Positions 34,461 to 47,265 of a stretch of DNA of 64,000 nt are shown here, piece after piece (position 1 is the stretch's first letter; each line of letters opens with the position of its first letter). Below the pieces are notes generated by a model. That model did not search any database, was not told the DNA's origin, and worked only from the letters and a program-made list of their open reading frames with translations. Made by a program: the position numbers and the translations under genes. Origin of the DNA: Ceratopteris richardii (Eukaryota > Streptophyta > Polypodiopsida > Polypodiales > Pteridaceae); the NCBI GenBank assembly GCA_020310875.1, contig CM035420.1, forward strand, positions 188,267,880-188,331,879, in the 5' to 3' direction.

Positions 34461-34798
34461 CTATGTTCATAAATTCATGGGTCAAGACCCTTCATGTCTC
34501 TGTAATACCAAGCGAAGACATCTGAGAATTCACGAAGGAGTTGCACCAAATTGTCTTGGAAGTTGTCTGCTAATCTTGCCTTAATTTTTACTAATCTTGG
34601 GTTGACTGTGTCACCCAAATTGTACGTTACTAGCTGATCCTCCGGTACATAGAACTGCCAAGGCTTTGCCAAGTCATCAGCTGGCTGCAACAGTTGTTGT
34701 AATGTCGATTCATCCATAGTTATGTTGACATCTGCTTCTGCTTCTTCGGTCAGTGGTACGACCGTAGAAGCTGTCGGACTTCAATTATCTGCTACTGA

Positions 34799-35341
34799 CT
34801 ATAAGTCTACTGTACCTAATGCAATGAGGTCCTTATTTGTTTTGAGGAAAGCCTCCTCCTCATCATCAGATAGCCCATCCAACATATGGACTGGCTCTGC
34901 TACATATGGGCGTGCGTGTAGATCACAAGGTTGCATAGCATCCAATGCAACGACATACTTCCGGTGATTATTCTTAAAAATTAACTCTTGAGCTAACCAA
35001 TCCTGCACGACCTTGGCTTGCTTTAGCCATGGTCGACCGAAGAGTAAGTTGTAGTCAAGGCTAGATTTGGGTAATTCCAAGACTACAAAAGTCATTTTAA
35101 ATGTAGTTCCCTGCAGTGTTATCGGAATATTTCGCACTAGTCCAACCGGATGGACTCTGGATTGGTCCGCCATTCGCACAAAGAACTGCACTGGTTCAAT
35201 TTGGGTCCAACCGAGTTTCTTACAGAGTGTAGTTGTTGCAATATTCACTCCAGACCCTCCATCAATTAAAACTTGTGAGATCCTTTGGTTTTTATACCAA
35301 ACAGTGATCAGTGGTACCGTATGATCCACTGTAGGATCCAT
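34799..35341 (-). pseudogene. Element E protease
   Basis: Retropepsin-like segment with LIDGGSGVNIATTTL near 35240 and LLFGRPWLKQAKVVQDW near 35030. The D-G-G-S-G form of the active site is common in plant gypsy elements. It lies between the zinc-knuckle region and RT. Confidence 0.8.
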
Positions 35342-35707
35342 TTCGGGTTGTATGGTCGCAGTTGTCGGAGTACATGAAGGTCCAGGGCTGACCTGCTGTT
35401 GGAATTGCTATCTTACACTAGGAACTAGCGCGAGCAACTGTCCCAGACGAAGTGTGATTGAGGCCTTAGATATAACGTCCCATACCTAGTCTGTTTGTGT
35501 TGTGGTCATCACCGACTCTGGTTGCGATTCTGATATTGCCGGGGCAGTATTCTGTGCATTTTGTCTTGCATTTGGCAGAGGAGGCTGAGTTACCGGAACT
35601 AGGTCAGGGAACATCGTCGGCTCCTTAGTTGTCCATTGACTGGCCTTTGTAAAAATCTGCTGTTGCTCACAAATTTTGGGCCCGAAATCTTCAGCTGCTG
35701 GTTGCAA

Positions 35708-37430
35708 CTATTTTCCCAATCTTGTCTGTACTGCGGCTACTTGTGAATCAACCGAGGAAATATAAACCATATTTGTCCTAGGATTTTGCCTTTCCTTTTT
35801 TCTTTTGTCATACTCTGTGGCTTCTTTACAAAATCTACGAATATGCCCAACTTCGCCGCAAAAATGACAACGAGGGGGTGGGACAGAGGTACCTTTAGCC
35901 GATGTACCTGCCTGCCATCGATTTTGATTGAAATTGTTACTTCGCGAACCCCGATAGTTCTTGTATCCCTGCTGCTGGTTGGTCGGCAACTGTGGCGATA
36001 TGTAATGGTTAGCTGGCTGCTCCTGCTCCTGTATTATGGCATTTACTGCCGCTCTACTCTACACCTTTGCATTGTATGCACAGGTTTTTGTTGAGTGCCC
36101 TGACGTGTTACAAATGGCACAATACATTTGGTTGAGAGCACATGTGGAACTAGTGTGACCGAGATTCTTACACTTAGTACAGTACACTTGTTTGGACGGA
36201 TCCTTGATCACGTTCTTATTTGCTTTCAACCATTCCAGATCCTCCGTAAACCCTCCAACTTTGTGCTCCAACTGTAAGGCCATTGCAATGACAGCGTCCA
36301 ATGTCATTCCGCCTACACATCGAATGATCATGATTTTAGCTGTGGATTCAATCCGTTGATGAACCATTGTGTTATGACATCGTTTGGCAGGTTGGCATGC
36401 TCCAGTGGTAGCTGCCCCAAGTGAGTTCTGAATAGTGTCGCATACTCCTGGACACTCTGGTGTGGCTTCTGCCGATTGTTTTGCAAATAGTCAAAAATTT
36501 CAGCAGGGTTCTTCTTCAAGCGATACCTCTACAGGAACGCGTCCTTCACATCGTCATAATTACCAAAATGATTAATATCGTATTCTGTTAGCCACCTTGC
36601 TGCTTCATTAACCAGCGTGGCTTGAAACACTATGGCCTTATATGCCGGATCTGGTGGGTGGTTCAACACTGCACAACTGATTTTGAATGTGCGAACATGT
36701 GCGTCGAGGTCATTCCCTAGAAATCCACCGAATTTCGTATAGGTCACTCTGGTTGGGACCGATCGAGGTGGAACGACTAGTTGTGGCTGTTGTTGTTGTT
36801 GCTGCTAAAATTGCGGTTGTGGCTGTGGCGGTGTTTGTTGCTGTTGCTGGGAGCCACTCATGGTGCTATTGTTACTGGCGTTGTTGTTCCCTGAATTTTG
36901 GGGAGATTTCTCGTGAGCTTTCTGGACTGGAGGGTCAACCTGCTCACTTTCCGGTCCAAAAATGGCATCAAACCGATTGCTGAACTCCAAGTCTAGCAGC
37001 CTTTCCTCAGCTTTGGTGTCAAAATTAGGTAGACTTGCACCGAAAAGTGGTGAACGCAGTAAGTGTCCACCAGGCAGCACCGCAGTGTCATTGAAAAACT
37101 TCAAATTACCACCAAGTGATACCGAACTTCCACCAAAACTCGCCGAAGTCTCACTGGACCAGACTGCACTAGCACTAGAAACGTTCTCGCTAGATAACGT
37201 AAACCTGTCACCAATAGTGGCTGAATTCTGACCAAATAGTGTGGAATTAACTCCGCACTACATCTCTCTACAACCAGAAATCACCGTACTTTCTCCAAAA
37301 AGTTTCGGACTCACACCAGAATTCACTGGAATCTCGTCATGTGCTACCGAACTAGCACCGGAATCACTACAGAATAGCTCCGATCCTTCTGCAACTGGAC
37401 TTAATTGACCTGTACTTCTACCACCAGGGG
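35708..37430 (-). pseudogene. Element E gag region
   Basis: Three CCHC knuckles are seen: CHFCGEVGHIRRFC (about 35832-35875), CAICNTSGHSTKTC (about 36080-36125) and CTKCKNLGHTSSTC (about 36140-36185). Capsid-like sequence lies at about 36200-36760, with VQEYATLFRTHLGQLP. Upstream is a Q/P/N-rich segment (about 36780-36900), and the N-terminal side (about 36990-37420) has repeated S/T-x-x-F/I-G motifs. It is broken. Confidence 0.75.
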
Positions 37431-37570
37431 GTGTTCCTAATAAGTTTGGAACTTCTCAGGGATGTTGATCTCTGCGGTATTTAGGGTATGATTCACCGTA
37501 GCGTGTTACCGGCATATATCAAAGAATTCTTCAACAATCGTTAATCTTCTGTGCAAACAACTACTCCAAT

Positions 37571-37587
37571 TCCCATAGACGACGCCA
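37571..37587 (-). other. Primer-binding site of element E
   Basis: The reverse strand reads TGGCGTCGTCTATGGGA directly next to the LTR end. It resembles primer sites of other plant gypsy elements (GTCTGTGGGA type); I did not identify the tRNA. Confidence 0.65.
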
Positions 37588-37588
37588 G

Positions 37589-38125
37589 TGTTAAAAGTGC
37601 TTTCGCTTAAGCCCTTTTAATCTCATTTCTGGGTTCTTGGGATGGACAGGGGTCTGATAGTACAGAGGCCCTTTTGTAATTTTCCCAATTCAAGCATCTA
37701 ATTAACAACTAACTACTTCCGATTCAACACTTATCGCTACACAATGCGTTTATCATGTGTATCAAGCACTCACGAATTCGCACAGACTGTTAAGATTAAT
37801 TATAATGTTACGATAATCAACAATTAATTACTGATCTTAATAATCAACACAGTACTCAGAATTCTTCAAAGTCTACAACACAACATCTCCAGCGCGATCG
37901 CCCAGACAGACAGTCTGGTGATTCCTCTCCTGCCGAAGAATACAGTGCTTGCCTTTCAATTACTAAAAAAAAAGGTTACATCTTTTCTCCATGCCTTTTC
38001 AGTGCGTGCAAATATAGAAAAATTAAAATTATAGAGAGATTCAATCCGGCGGCTATCAATGGCCACTAACTAAAATACACTGATGTAGAAAAATAACTAT
38101 ATCTCAAAAAGTTGAATAGAACTAC
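37589..38125 (-). repeat. Element E 5' LTR (right end approximate)
   Basis: On the plus strand it starts TGTTAAAAGTGC next to the primer site. It is AT-rich, with no coding potential. The outer end is not defined because no second copy is visible; it stops at or before element D's LTR at 38126. Confidence 0.6.
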
Positions 38126-38751
38126 TGTTGGCACTCAAGGTCAAGCACAAGGTGTAGAGGCATGTCAAAGAAGTGGACATACAAGAAGAGAGAGCATGTA
38201 GGGATCTGCAAGAAGCACATGGCAAATGTTTAGAACAAATCCCTATAAACATAGTAATTTTTATCACTAAAAACCATTGTAAATACCATTGCACATTTTT
38301 GCAACTCAATTTTGTTCAAGCCCAGGAGTCCTCAAGCTTGAGGAGTATTAGAAGTATCATCCTACCAATTTTCATAATTTTCAGACTCCGTTTGAGCCCT
38401 CAAATAAGCCTTGGAACCTAATTTTTTACTAGGCCGGACACTAGGCCTAGATAGGGCCAAAAACACTCAAAAAACCATAAAAAGAGCTACAGAGCTCATT
38501 TTGGAGTGAGCTTGTTAGAGATTTCAGCTTTTGTAAGAGAGTTCTTTTGTAATAGAAGCTTTACATTGTTCCTCTCTTTGCTCTTACCTTGTGCACATGT
38601 GTGTGTATGTGTGTGCATGCTTGTGTGCTTTCACTCACGCACTTGTGCTTCACTTCCTCGCGGTCTTCACACCACTCCTCATGTCTCCATCGATTGACAT
38701 TTATGAGGTGGATCTCCTCACATTGGTGCTTACCATTATGCTAGGGTGACA
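38126..38751 (+). repeat. Element D 5' LTR
   Basis: 626 bp, from TGTTGGCACTC to GGGTGACA. It carries a CATAAAAAGAG promoter-like site near 38478 and a TGTGTGTATGTGTGTGC tract near 38597. It is diverged from B's LTR throughout but easily aligned. Confidence 0.9.
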
Positions 38752-38752
38752 C

Positions 38753-39921
38753 CAAATTTGGAACCGTTGCCAAGGAGAGAGCTTGGAGGACGAGGGTGTA
38801 ATAGCAACGTTGGAACGTAAAAAATAGTCACTTTCTATTCAGCTTTTGAGTTTTTCTCCACGTTCATCTTCATCCTCACCACCATTTCTTCCCATCTTCA
38901 TCTTCTCATATTTTTTTCATTTTCGAGTGTACATTCACCTCATTTTTCACTTGTGGCTATGAGCAAGAAGCCTAGAGGGAGTTTAGAGCTGAAAGCTGAA
39001 GAAACACTCTTGGAAAACTCTCAAAACACCAAAACTTTGATTTTAAGTCACGCACCGTGAGAAGACTTGCATCTAGTATCGCGAGTGTCGTATCATCAGT
39101 TTGGAGGGTGACTCTGCATCTAAAGGCTAAGGAGGACACAAGGTACACATGTCTACAAAAATTTTTGAATTTGGACCTCAAGAACTCCAAGTATCATGTC
39201 CGGTTGAGTTTTGGTATTGCGATACTAGAACTCCCGTGTATCGCAATACTTGAGTAGCATGTATTGCCTCCTTGAGGTATCGCGACACCATCGAGGTATC
39301 GTGTATCGGCAAGTTGAGGTATCACGGACTATGGGTTGAGTGGTATTATATCGTGCACCTTGTGGTATCGTATCGTGATCCACAAGCGGTATCATATCGC
39401 GAAACCTGAGGTATCGTGTATCATTGGTCTAGTGGTATCGTATCATGAGAGCAAGTGGTATCGTATCATGTGGGAGGTATTGTATCGCATAGAACTTGGT
39501 ATCATATCATGCCTTAGAGCTCGTGGTATCGTAACGTCTTGCTAGCACTATCGTATTGCGAGACAGGTCGGTATCATATCGTGAACCAAGAGGTATCATA
39601 TCGTGACTACATCCAGTATCGTATCCTCTTGATAGCAGTATCATATCACGAAATTTGGTATCACCTTGGCCGTATCGTATTACCTGAGGTGTTATCAGGG
39701 ATAATAGAGGTATCCTATCATCCCAATTCAGTATCGTAGTATCGCTGATGCTTCCTAAGTATCATGTATCGTCTATTATGAAAGTAATTCCAAAGAGATC
39801 CTGTTTCCCTGTTTTAATCCCCAGAATCGTGAACTAGCATAACTTTCTCATACGAAGGCGCTCCAAAGGATTTTGAGCAATACCAAGGGACAATTGTGAC
39901 TAATAAACAAAGTTTATTAAT
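38753..39921 (+). other. Primer site and leader of element D
   Basis: The primer site (about 38759-38776) is a weathered form of B's. The leader follows the family plan, including the CTCATACGAA block at 39848-39857, but is shorter and eroded. Confidence 0.7.
39060..39765 (+). repeat. Decayed tandem array of GTATCGTATCGTG units in element D leader
   Basis: Irregular units such as GGTATCGTGTATCG and GGTATCATATCGTGA. Many CG positions appear as TG or CA, as expected from long-term loss of methylated CpG. Some ATCGCGA cores remain, for example near 39076 and 39285. Position is the same as in A, B and C. Confidence 0.82.
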
Positions 39922-42330
39922 ATGAGATCTGGTAGATACCTTGGCAAGGATAGACAAAGCATTAGATCATCTGAGGCCAGTGTCAACCATACAGCTAGGT
40001 CATCGGCACAACAACTTAGTGGTTATCTCTACATGCTAAGTTCCTACTCCAAAGTTACCCACACCAGCCAAACAAGTGGCCTTGTTCCTAGATGGCTTAC
40101 TAAGCACCAAGTTAAGATCATATGTGTACTTGAAAGAGGCCATATCCATAGAAGAGTGTGTGCGATTGTGTATTGACATAGAAGATAACTTGGGTGAGGA
40201 GTTAGAATTGTCAAAACTCTATAAGGATTCAAACAGTCCTACTAGTCATACTTCTAGAACCTCCACTGAGATAGATGAGATAGTTGAGCAAGTTTCCAAG
40301 AAGCTAAGAGTTCAAAACAAGCAAACACCAAGGGCCACCTCATTGAAGTGATGTTACAACTATGGAGGATATCACATGGCTAATGTTTTCCCGATGATGG
40401 CTCAGCCTCAAGGAAACCGTAATGCTCCATATTGCACCATTGAGAAAAAATACACAAACCATATGGCTCAAGATGTCTACAATAGGCAGACTCTTAGACA
40501 AACTTATGAGCAACCCTATCAACAGGGTAGGTATCAGAATCAATACCAACAACCCTATTATAGGCACACAGCAATATCAGGCACCATATAGGCCACAACC
40601 AGTCCCAGGAAACCAACCAGTGGCTCCTGCCAATGTGATTCTAGTTAAGTATACAGTGGCAGAGAAAAACCCTAATAGAGCTTTGGTGCCACTAACCCCA
40701 TTGGTCTTAGAAAATGACTCTCATGCTCATAGTTGAGACTATTACCATGAAGATAGTCCACAAGCTTATTACATAGAGTCACTAGAGCATAGTGAGGCTT
40801 ATTCCTATTAATACGAGACACCACTTATGGAATAAAATTGGGAGCTAGGATACTATCCAATGTCATGTACATGAATCCTAACCCCATGCCCCAATCGAGA
40901 CAAGTAAGACCACAAGCCCCTAGAGGACCATGTTTTAGATGCCAGAGTGACCATTTCATTCGTCAATGTCCCCAGTCACTGACTCCGAGACAAGAACAAA
41001 ACATCACAATACAAGGCTTTTGTCCTTAGTTTGGCAAAGAACATCTCCGGAGAGATTTTCCAAGGGACCCCTCTAGTGCACCTAGGTGTAACACCCATTA
41101 ATGTGGTAGGCTTAGTGGTGGATTCAAGTTCCAATAGCAATAATGTGGTTCCTATATAGGTAGTCACTAGGGCACAAGCCTCACAATAGGCCAAACCATT
41201 AGAACAATCGGAGCCAAGTGAATCAGGAGAGGCTAGTAAGCGAAAAACAAGAACATGGAAGGATACCAGGGAGAAGGCCAATCGTAAGTGGAATAATAAG
41301 TTATCTGAACTAGAAGAAAGCCTAAAAGAGGCAAAAACAAAACTAGAAGACGTTGCATCTCAAAACCCCTTGCATGCCGAAACTCCATCCACTCCACCTC
41401 ATCCCACCCCACCACCCATTGTAAATAGACCACAACCAGGGTGTGTTCTCAAATATCCAATCCCAGAAGGCTTGGACATGGTGTTCAAGGCCTACCGTGC
41501 TTGTCTTCAGGAAGGGCCAACAGTGGCAAACCTAGAAAAGAGCTACCCTAGAGCAGATTTAGAGATTGAATGGACAAAAATGTGCATAAAAATGGTACAA
41601 CTAGCTCAAGCTATGTTTGAGGCCAATCAATCATTCAATCAGACAAATTCTATCAAAACGGGTTTGCATTTCCAGGGCTCACTAGAAAGATTAGAGTAGT
41701 TGGTAAACAAGCCGTAGGTTTCTTTACCTCCACAGGCTCAACGTACCAGTTGTTGAAAGAGAAAGCTCACCACCTATGAAAGCTTATGTTTCTAATCCCA
41801 CAAATGCTGGAACACCTCTTTCAATTCAAGAGTACTCTCAAGAGTCCTTGTGGGAAATACAGGAGGAAAAATGGGCCAAGGAGAAGGGTAATCCCCCTCT
41901 TATTCCTGAAATTTATGATCTTCATGATCAATTTCCCCAAGACATTCCATCTATTTATGGAGCCAAGTAGAGCAACAAGAAGACGAAAGATTGGATTTTG
42001 AATCTAATTCTTTGCAAGAGTTGCCACAATTCAGAGGCCCATGGGAATCTGAGTCTCTCCATATTAAATCTCCCATAATATTGGTAAGAAATGAAGACTC
42101 GGTGGTTCCAAGAAACACAGACGTCGTGAAGAACACTGTTCAGTGTCATCTCACCTTGGAAGAGCTACTCACAGTAAAACCTAAGTTATGGAATCATGTG
42201 GCAGATCAAGATCCAAAACTTGATTCCAATATGCCAAAAGTAGGATCTAAGCAGAAAGTACCAAAGATACCTCTAGAAAAAGTAGGGGACATGAGTGAAG
42301 GTGAAGAAGGTAATACTTATCTTCCAATCA
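39922..42330 (+). pseudogene. Element D gag and protease remnants
   Basis: The start context MRSGRYLGKDRQS matches the gag start of B. Capsid (40060-40220), knuckle and P-rich linker stretches (to about 41700) can be aligned with B, as can the segment approaching the protease (41990-42330). The region is heavily broken. Confidence 0.75.
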
Positions 42331-42359
42331 CCTACCAAGGTTACACATACCTCTGCTAT

Positions 42360-44640
42360 ATGTGACTTTGGCAAGAATAATGTCTATGAGATGATCCTAG
42401 GAAAACCTTTCCTATGACAACTGCAGATAGTACAAGATTGGGGAACCAACTCCTTGTACTTGTAGCACTTAGGGGTCACAACCAAAGTCAATTTGAAGGA
42501 TTATACCTTCAAAGATGTACCACCCCTATAGTGGAATCCTATCCACAAGGCGCAAGAAGATTCAATCTTTGTGCATTCCAAAAGTTCATCTAATCCATCC
42601 TGGATGCATGAAGATTCTCACTTGTGGATGTACAAGGTTGCAGAGGAAGAGGAAAGATGCCTAAAAGCGAGAGAAGAAGAAAATTTTCAAGGAGATAGAC
42701 CGGTTAGAAACCTAGCCTAGACACCGATGATTTTTCCACATGAGGAATTAGAGCCTCATGGTTGGGAGAAATCTTAGCCACAATGGCCATTGCTATCAAT
42801 GAAGAACAATGGACACCTCACTATGATGAGGAGCGTTATGATATCTTTGTGTTCATGTGTGAGACCTTTCTAAAAGAATGTGTGACCCTAGTGATGTCAC
42901 GGAAGGGGAAGAGGACGATGATGATCTAGAGTCCATTGTGATGGATAGCTGCTTTAATTCAGAAGAGCATTATCTAGAAGACATAGGCGTATTTACCCAA
43001 AAAGAAGAAGAACATCTCACAAGCATTGAAACTGTGAATTCAAAGGACGGAAGTGAGGATGGTCAAAAGAAGAAGAAAAGAAAAGCAGTGAAACAAGAAT
43101 AGGAGGAATCATTATTTGAAGTACCAGATAATTTCAAGAAATATGAAGTTGAAGAACGAAAAAATTTGGTAAGAATGCCTAAGAGAGAGGCCATCACAAG
43201 AGAAGCATCTGATGATAAAGAAAAGACCAAAAAAATTGTTGCAACCATCAAAGGGAACAAAGAACAATGTATGTACATAGGAGAAGACCTAAGTCTAGAA
43301 GAAGAAGTAGAGCTCGTAGCTTTATTAACAGAATGTAGGGATGTGTTTGCATGGTAGTATAGAGACTTGAAGGGAATAGATCCAAAAATATGCTCTCATA
43401 CGATCCCCATGGTAGTCGATGCTAAGCCCACCAAACAGAAGCCCTACACATATAATGACACTTATGGGGCAAAAATAAAAGAAGAAATTGACAGATTGAT
43501 TGAAGCTGGATTTATCTATGAGATTGAGCATACTGAACGGGTGTCCCCCATTGTAATGGTGCCCAAGAAGAATGGGAAATTGAGAGTGTGTATTAACCTT
43601 AAAAAAGTTAATGCTGCTATGATCAGAGATAGCTATCCACTTCCAATCACGGAACATTTATTGGAGCGTGTTGCAGGCAATGAAGTTTATAGCTTCCTTG
43701 ATGGATTTTTAGGTTACAACCAAGTAGCCATTGCCCCAGAAGATCAACACAAAATGGATTTTGCCACAGAGTGGGGAATCTTTGCATTTCATGATATGCC
43801 ATTTGGCCTCACCAATGCACCTACAACATTCCAAAGGCTCATGTGTCATGTCTTCAAAGAGTTTAGAGAATATTGAGTGTGTCTGAACCAAGAAAAGTGT
43901 GTGTTCATGGTATGTCAAGGTAAAATCCTAGATCATATTGTATCTAAGAATGGAATATCAACAGACAAGGACAAAGTAAGGGCCATAGTGGAGTTGCCAA
44001 GGCCAAAGAATGTTAAAGAGGTAGAAGACTTTATGGGCCATTGTGGATATTATCACAGGTTGATCCACATGTATGTGATCATAGCTAAACCTCTTTATGC
44101 CTTGTTGAAAAATTTTGAGTGGAACGATGAATGCGAGAATTTGTTCAATGAGTTGAAGAGACATTTGTGCACAACACCAATACTGACCACTCATAATTGG
44201 AATAAACCATTTCATGTCCATGTGGATGCATCCAATCATCCAATAGGATGTTTGCTAGCACAACCCACAAGTGAAGGAAATCTAGATTTGCCAATAGCAT
44301 ATGCTAGTAGACAACTAATTGGAGCTGAGCAAAAATATACAACAATCAAAAGAGAAGGCTTAGGCATGGTATATGCTGTGAAGAAGTTTAGACACTATCT
44401 ATTGGCCAACAAGTTCAAGTTTTTCATTGATCATCAAGCTTTATTGTATTTGGTCAATAAACCTTGTAATACACGACACTTAGTGAGATGGTTTCTCTTA
44501 CCAATGGAATATGACTTTGAAGTGGTTGTTAGGAAAGGTAGGACCCACCTCAGGGCAGATCACCTTTCTTGCATCACTTCAGGAGAGCCACCACAAGGAT
44601 TGTCTGATGAATTGCCTGATGATTATCTATTCAATTTAGA
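42360..44640 (+). pseudogene. Element D protease linker, RT and RNase H remnants
   Basis: RT at about 43440-43870 (KEEIDRLIEAGFIYEIEHTE and VCINLKKVNAA), RNase H at about 44210-44580 (HVDASNHPIG; EGLGMVYAVKKFRHYLLA). The acidic, lysine-rich linker with the KKKKRKAVKQ segment lies near 43070-43100, as in B. It is broken. Confidence 0.85.
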
Positions 44641-45920
44641 AGTTGTACCCAAATGGGAAAATAAATTGGTACCAGTCCTAAGCTTTGGACCAGGAAATAA
44701 GAATGTGAAAACAAACAAAGAGGAAATTGTAAAATCACAAAAATATCACATATTAGCAGGAAGAATGTACAAACAAGATATAGAGGGTGTATTAGCTTGT
44801 TGTGTCGAGGACGACGAACATAGTAGTTGGTTGTAACAAACCCATGAAGGATTGCTAGGAAATCACTATTCTAAATAGCGAACATTGCAAAATTTGAAAT
44901 GTTTAGGAGTGTATTGACTTAGTATGGAAAAAAAAAACATAAGTTGATTAAGAATTGTCCGATATGCAAAGAGAGAGCCCCAGTGGAGTATACTACCCTT
45001 TATCACGTGTCATTAATTCTAGATTGGAGTGCTCCATTTGTAGAATTCATGAGATCGGGAACATTACGCAATGAGGCTAGTCTAGCAAGGAAATGGAGCA
45101 TGGAGCAAGAGGCCCAGGACTATGCCTTCGTAGGAGAAAACCTATATCGAAAAGGCAAAGATGGTTACTTAAGATTGTGTGTTCATGAATCTGACTACTT
45201 GAAAGTTTAGAAACTGTGCATAGTGGTGTTGGAGGTGGACACTTTGGACCTGATCGAGTAATCAAGACCATTCTATTCTCAGGACTTTGGTGGCACACTC
45301 TTCATATGGATGCACATACCTATGTGAAGACATGTGACACAAGCCAATGTGCCCAATATGAGATCAAAAAAGATAAGATGCCTTTAAGACCAATGATGGG
45401 AGGATGTACATTCTCCAAGTGGGGTATAGACTTTGTTGGTCCTATTAACCCCCCAATTAGAAATTCAGCACAAGAGCATGAGTGGAATGGACATGAGTTG
45501 TCCTCTAGGATCTTTGATCTAGACGCTTAGGTGAGACAAGGCTACAAGTGGCAGCATGCATCTATGATGCAAAGTAAAGGCAAGAGGCATAATTTGATGC
45601 ACACATCAAGGATAAAGGATTGAAAGAGGAGACCTATTGTTTTATACATTAAAGCATCAAGTCCCTAAATTGGAAAAAAGAGGTTATGGACCCATGATCA
45701 TTAATAAAATGTTCACTAGCAGTGTGGTTCAATTGGCCACTCTAGAAGGTGACATCTTGCAAAGCTATATTAGTGGATGTCGAGTCAAGCTATATCAAGA
45801 ACCTCTTACAGAGGATATGCTAATGAGACTCAACACTGCTAAGAAGCGAAAAGAAGAAGAGTTAAGGGTTAGAGAAGAAGCACAAGCAGAGGCTAGAGAG
45901 CACATTAGGCGAAATAAGTT
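44640..45920 (+). pseudogene. Element D integrase remnants with both HHCC modules
   Basis: Traces of module 1 (about 44720-44970; CPICKERAPVEY) and module 2 (about 45090-45350; GVGGGHFGPDRVIK) are both present, followed by KWGIDFVGPINPP and the RGYGPMIIN region near 45680. The double module therefore predates the split between D and B. It is broken and shortened. Confidence 0.8.
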
Positions 45921-45979
45921 AAGGCATCTAGGATTAGATGTCAACCTCAAAGCCCCAAGATATCACATGGCTATGTGCA

Positions 45980-47265
45980 CCAAAAAGAGTACACACCCCA
46001 GCATTATAGATAGAAGACCATTGATCATGGTTGAGCTAGGACATGACACCATAAATAATACAATTAAAGATCTCATCGATTCTTGAGCCGCCACTAGTGC
46101 AATTAGGTACTCATGTTGTGAAGGATTGGGCATGGAAGTTAAACCATTAGAAGCTTATTAAATCAGATTAGGAGGTGTGGAAACCCCTTGTTTGGATGAG
46201 GTGGAGCTTCCCATCTACCTTCAAGGTGTCCCAATGATAGTCAAAATGCTAGTGTATCAAGATGAGGACCTTATAGAACCACTAGTCTTGGGTCAAGACT
46301 AGATCTATGACCATGCAGTTAACTTAAACCTAAGAAGTCAACTTCTGCAAGTTTGGGTACATGAACAATGCATTACATTAGGATTAGGGAATTGCATGAG
46401 CACAAATCCAAGTAGCATACATTCTCTTAGTTTCATTAGGCCCAATCTCAGCAAAGAAGATGTGGTATGTATAAAAAACTCCATGATTTAGAAGGACTCA
46501 ATCATGGAAGAACAGCCTCAAAGGACAGCGGACCCCTCTTCTTTTTCAAAGACTACTGCAGCCACAACAATTCAATCGAAGAGGCAAGTTGAACAGAACA
46601 AGCAAACTGCTATATCAAATAGAAAAAGAGAATTCAAGAAAAAGGTAGTTCCAGGGATGAAGCAGATCTAGGTAAAAAAGGAGAGCAACCACCAATGTTG
46701 CCTCAAAGACTCCCACCCAACCAGGTCAACCATGGCAAAAGAAAAGCAAGCAACCATGGCAAGATCAACTACAAAGTATCTAAAAAATGTGGGTGCCAAA
46801 GAAATTAGCTGCAGCTCGACTAGGGTGATTACAAATGTGGGTACCCAAGGAACTCTTACATGCATAAAACGCTATGTTCTCCCACACAAGAAAAGTCTCA
46901 ACAAAGAGGTCAAGGAGAGGCAAGGGTCAGAACCAAGCACATAGATCAAAAGAAGACCAACTCACCTCTTCGGCAATAATAAGAAGACAATAATCAAGGA
47001 TATAGGTTTGGAAGCCAAAAGCATCAGTAGCCCCCACAGAACCAAAGAGCCAACCACAATTAATAAACAATGTAAGAAACCATCCAAGGATGAAGAGGCC
47101 AAAGGTGATCTCTACACAATCAAACATGGTCTCAAATGGATCCCTATCAGGAGGAATGATCAATCGCCATTTTGAAATCCAATGGATACCTCCAATGAAG
47201 ATTGTATCAACATCTACAAGCACATTGAAAGCCTCGACGTGCAACAACCATGTGCCTTTGGGAGA
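45980..47265 (+). pseudogene. Element D second protease and tail remnants
   Basis: Sequence equivalent to B's post-integrase domain: a retropepsin-like active-site stretch near 46075, GGVETPCLDEVELPIYLQ near 46170 and LVLGQD near 46285. Further on, W-V-P-K-type motifs are recognisable near 46840 and a VWKPKA motif near 47008. It ends at about 47265, where similarity to B's 3' noncoding region is lost. Confidence 0.72.

Larger units (their letters stand above)
31701..38125 (-). mobile_element. Element E: old Ty3/gypsy element of a different family
   Basis: Reverse-strand integrase, RNase H, RT, protease and gag in standard gypsy order, with a 5' LTR at the right. It shares little nucleotide similarity with A-D. 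It is broken roughly ten times and therefore old. No 3' LTR is visible at the left, where it meets element C's LTR. It ends at the right at the 5' LTR of element D. No chromodomain is seen. Lineage within Ty3/gypsy is not determined. Confidence 0.85.
38126..47265 (+). mobile_element. Element D: decayed Ty3/gypsy of the A/B/C family
   Basis: 5' LTR, degraded primer site, leader with array, gag, protease, RT, RNase H, integrase, second protease and WVPK tail can all be followed by similarity to B. It is broken far more often than B (well over ten interruptions) and shorter in places, so it is much older. No 3' LTR is recognised; similarity to B ends at about 47265. Confidence 0.88.

Noticed and set aside
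37589-38125. Relating E's LTR to the LTRs of A-D
   Set aside because: Apart from the TG start there is no shared landmark (no TG-rich tract, no GAGCTC/TATA block), and the primer site differs.
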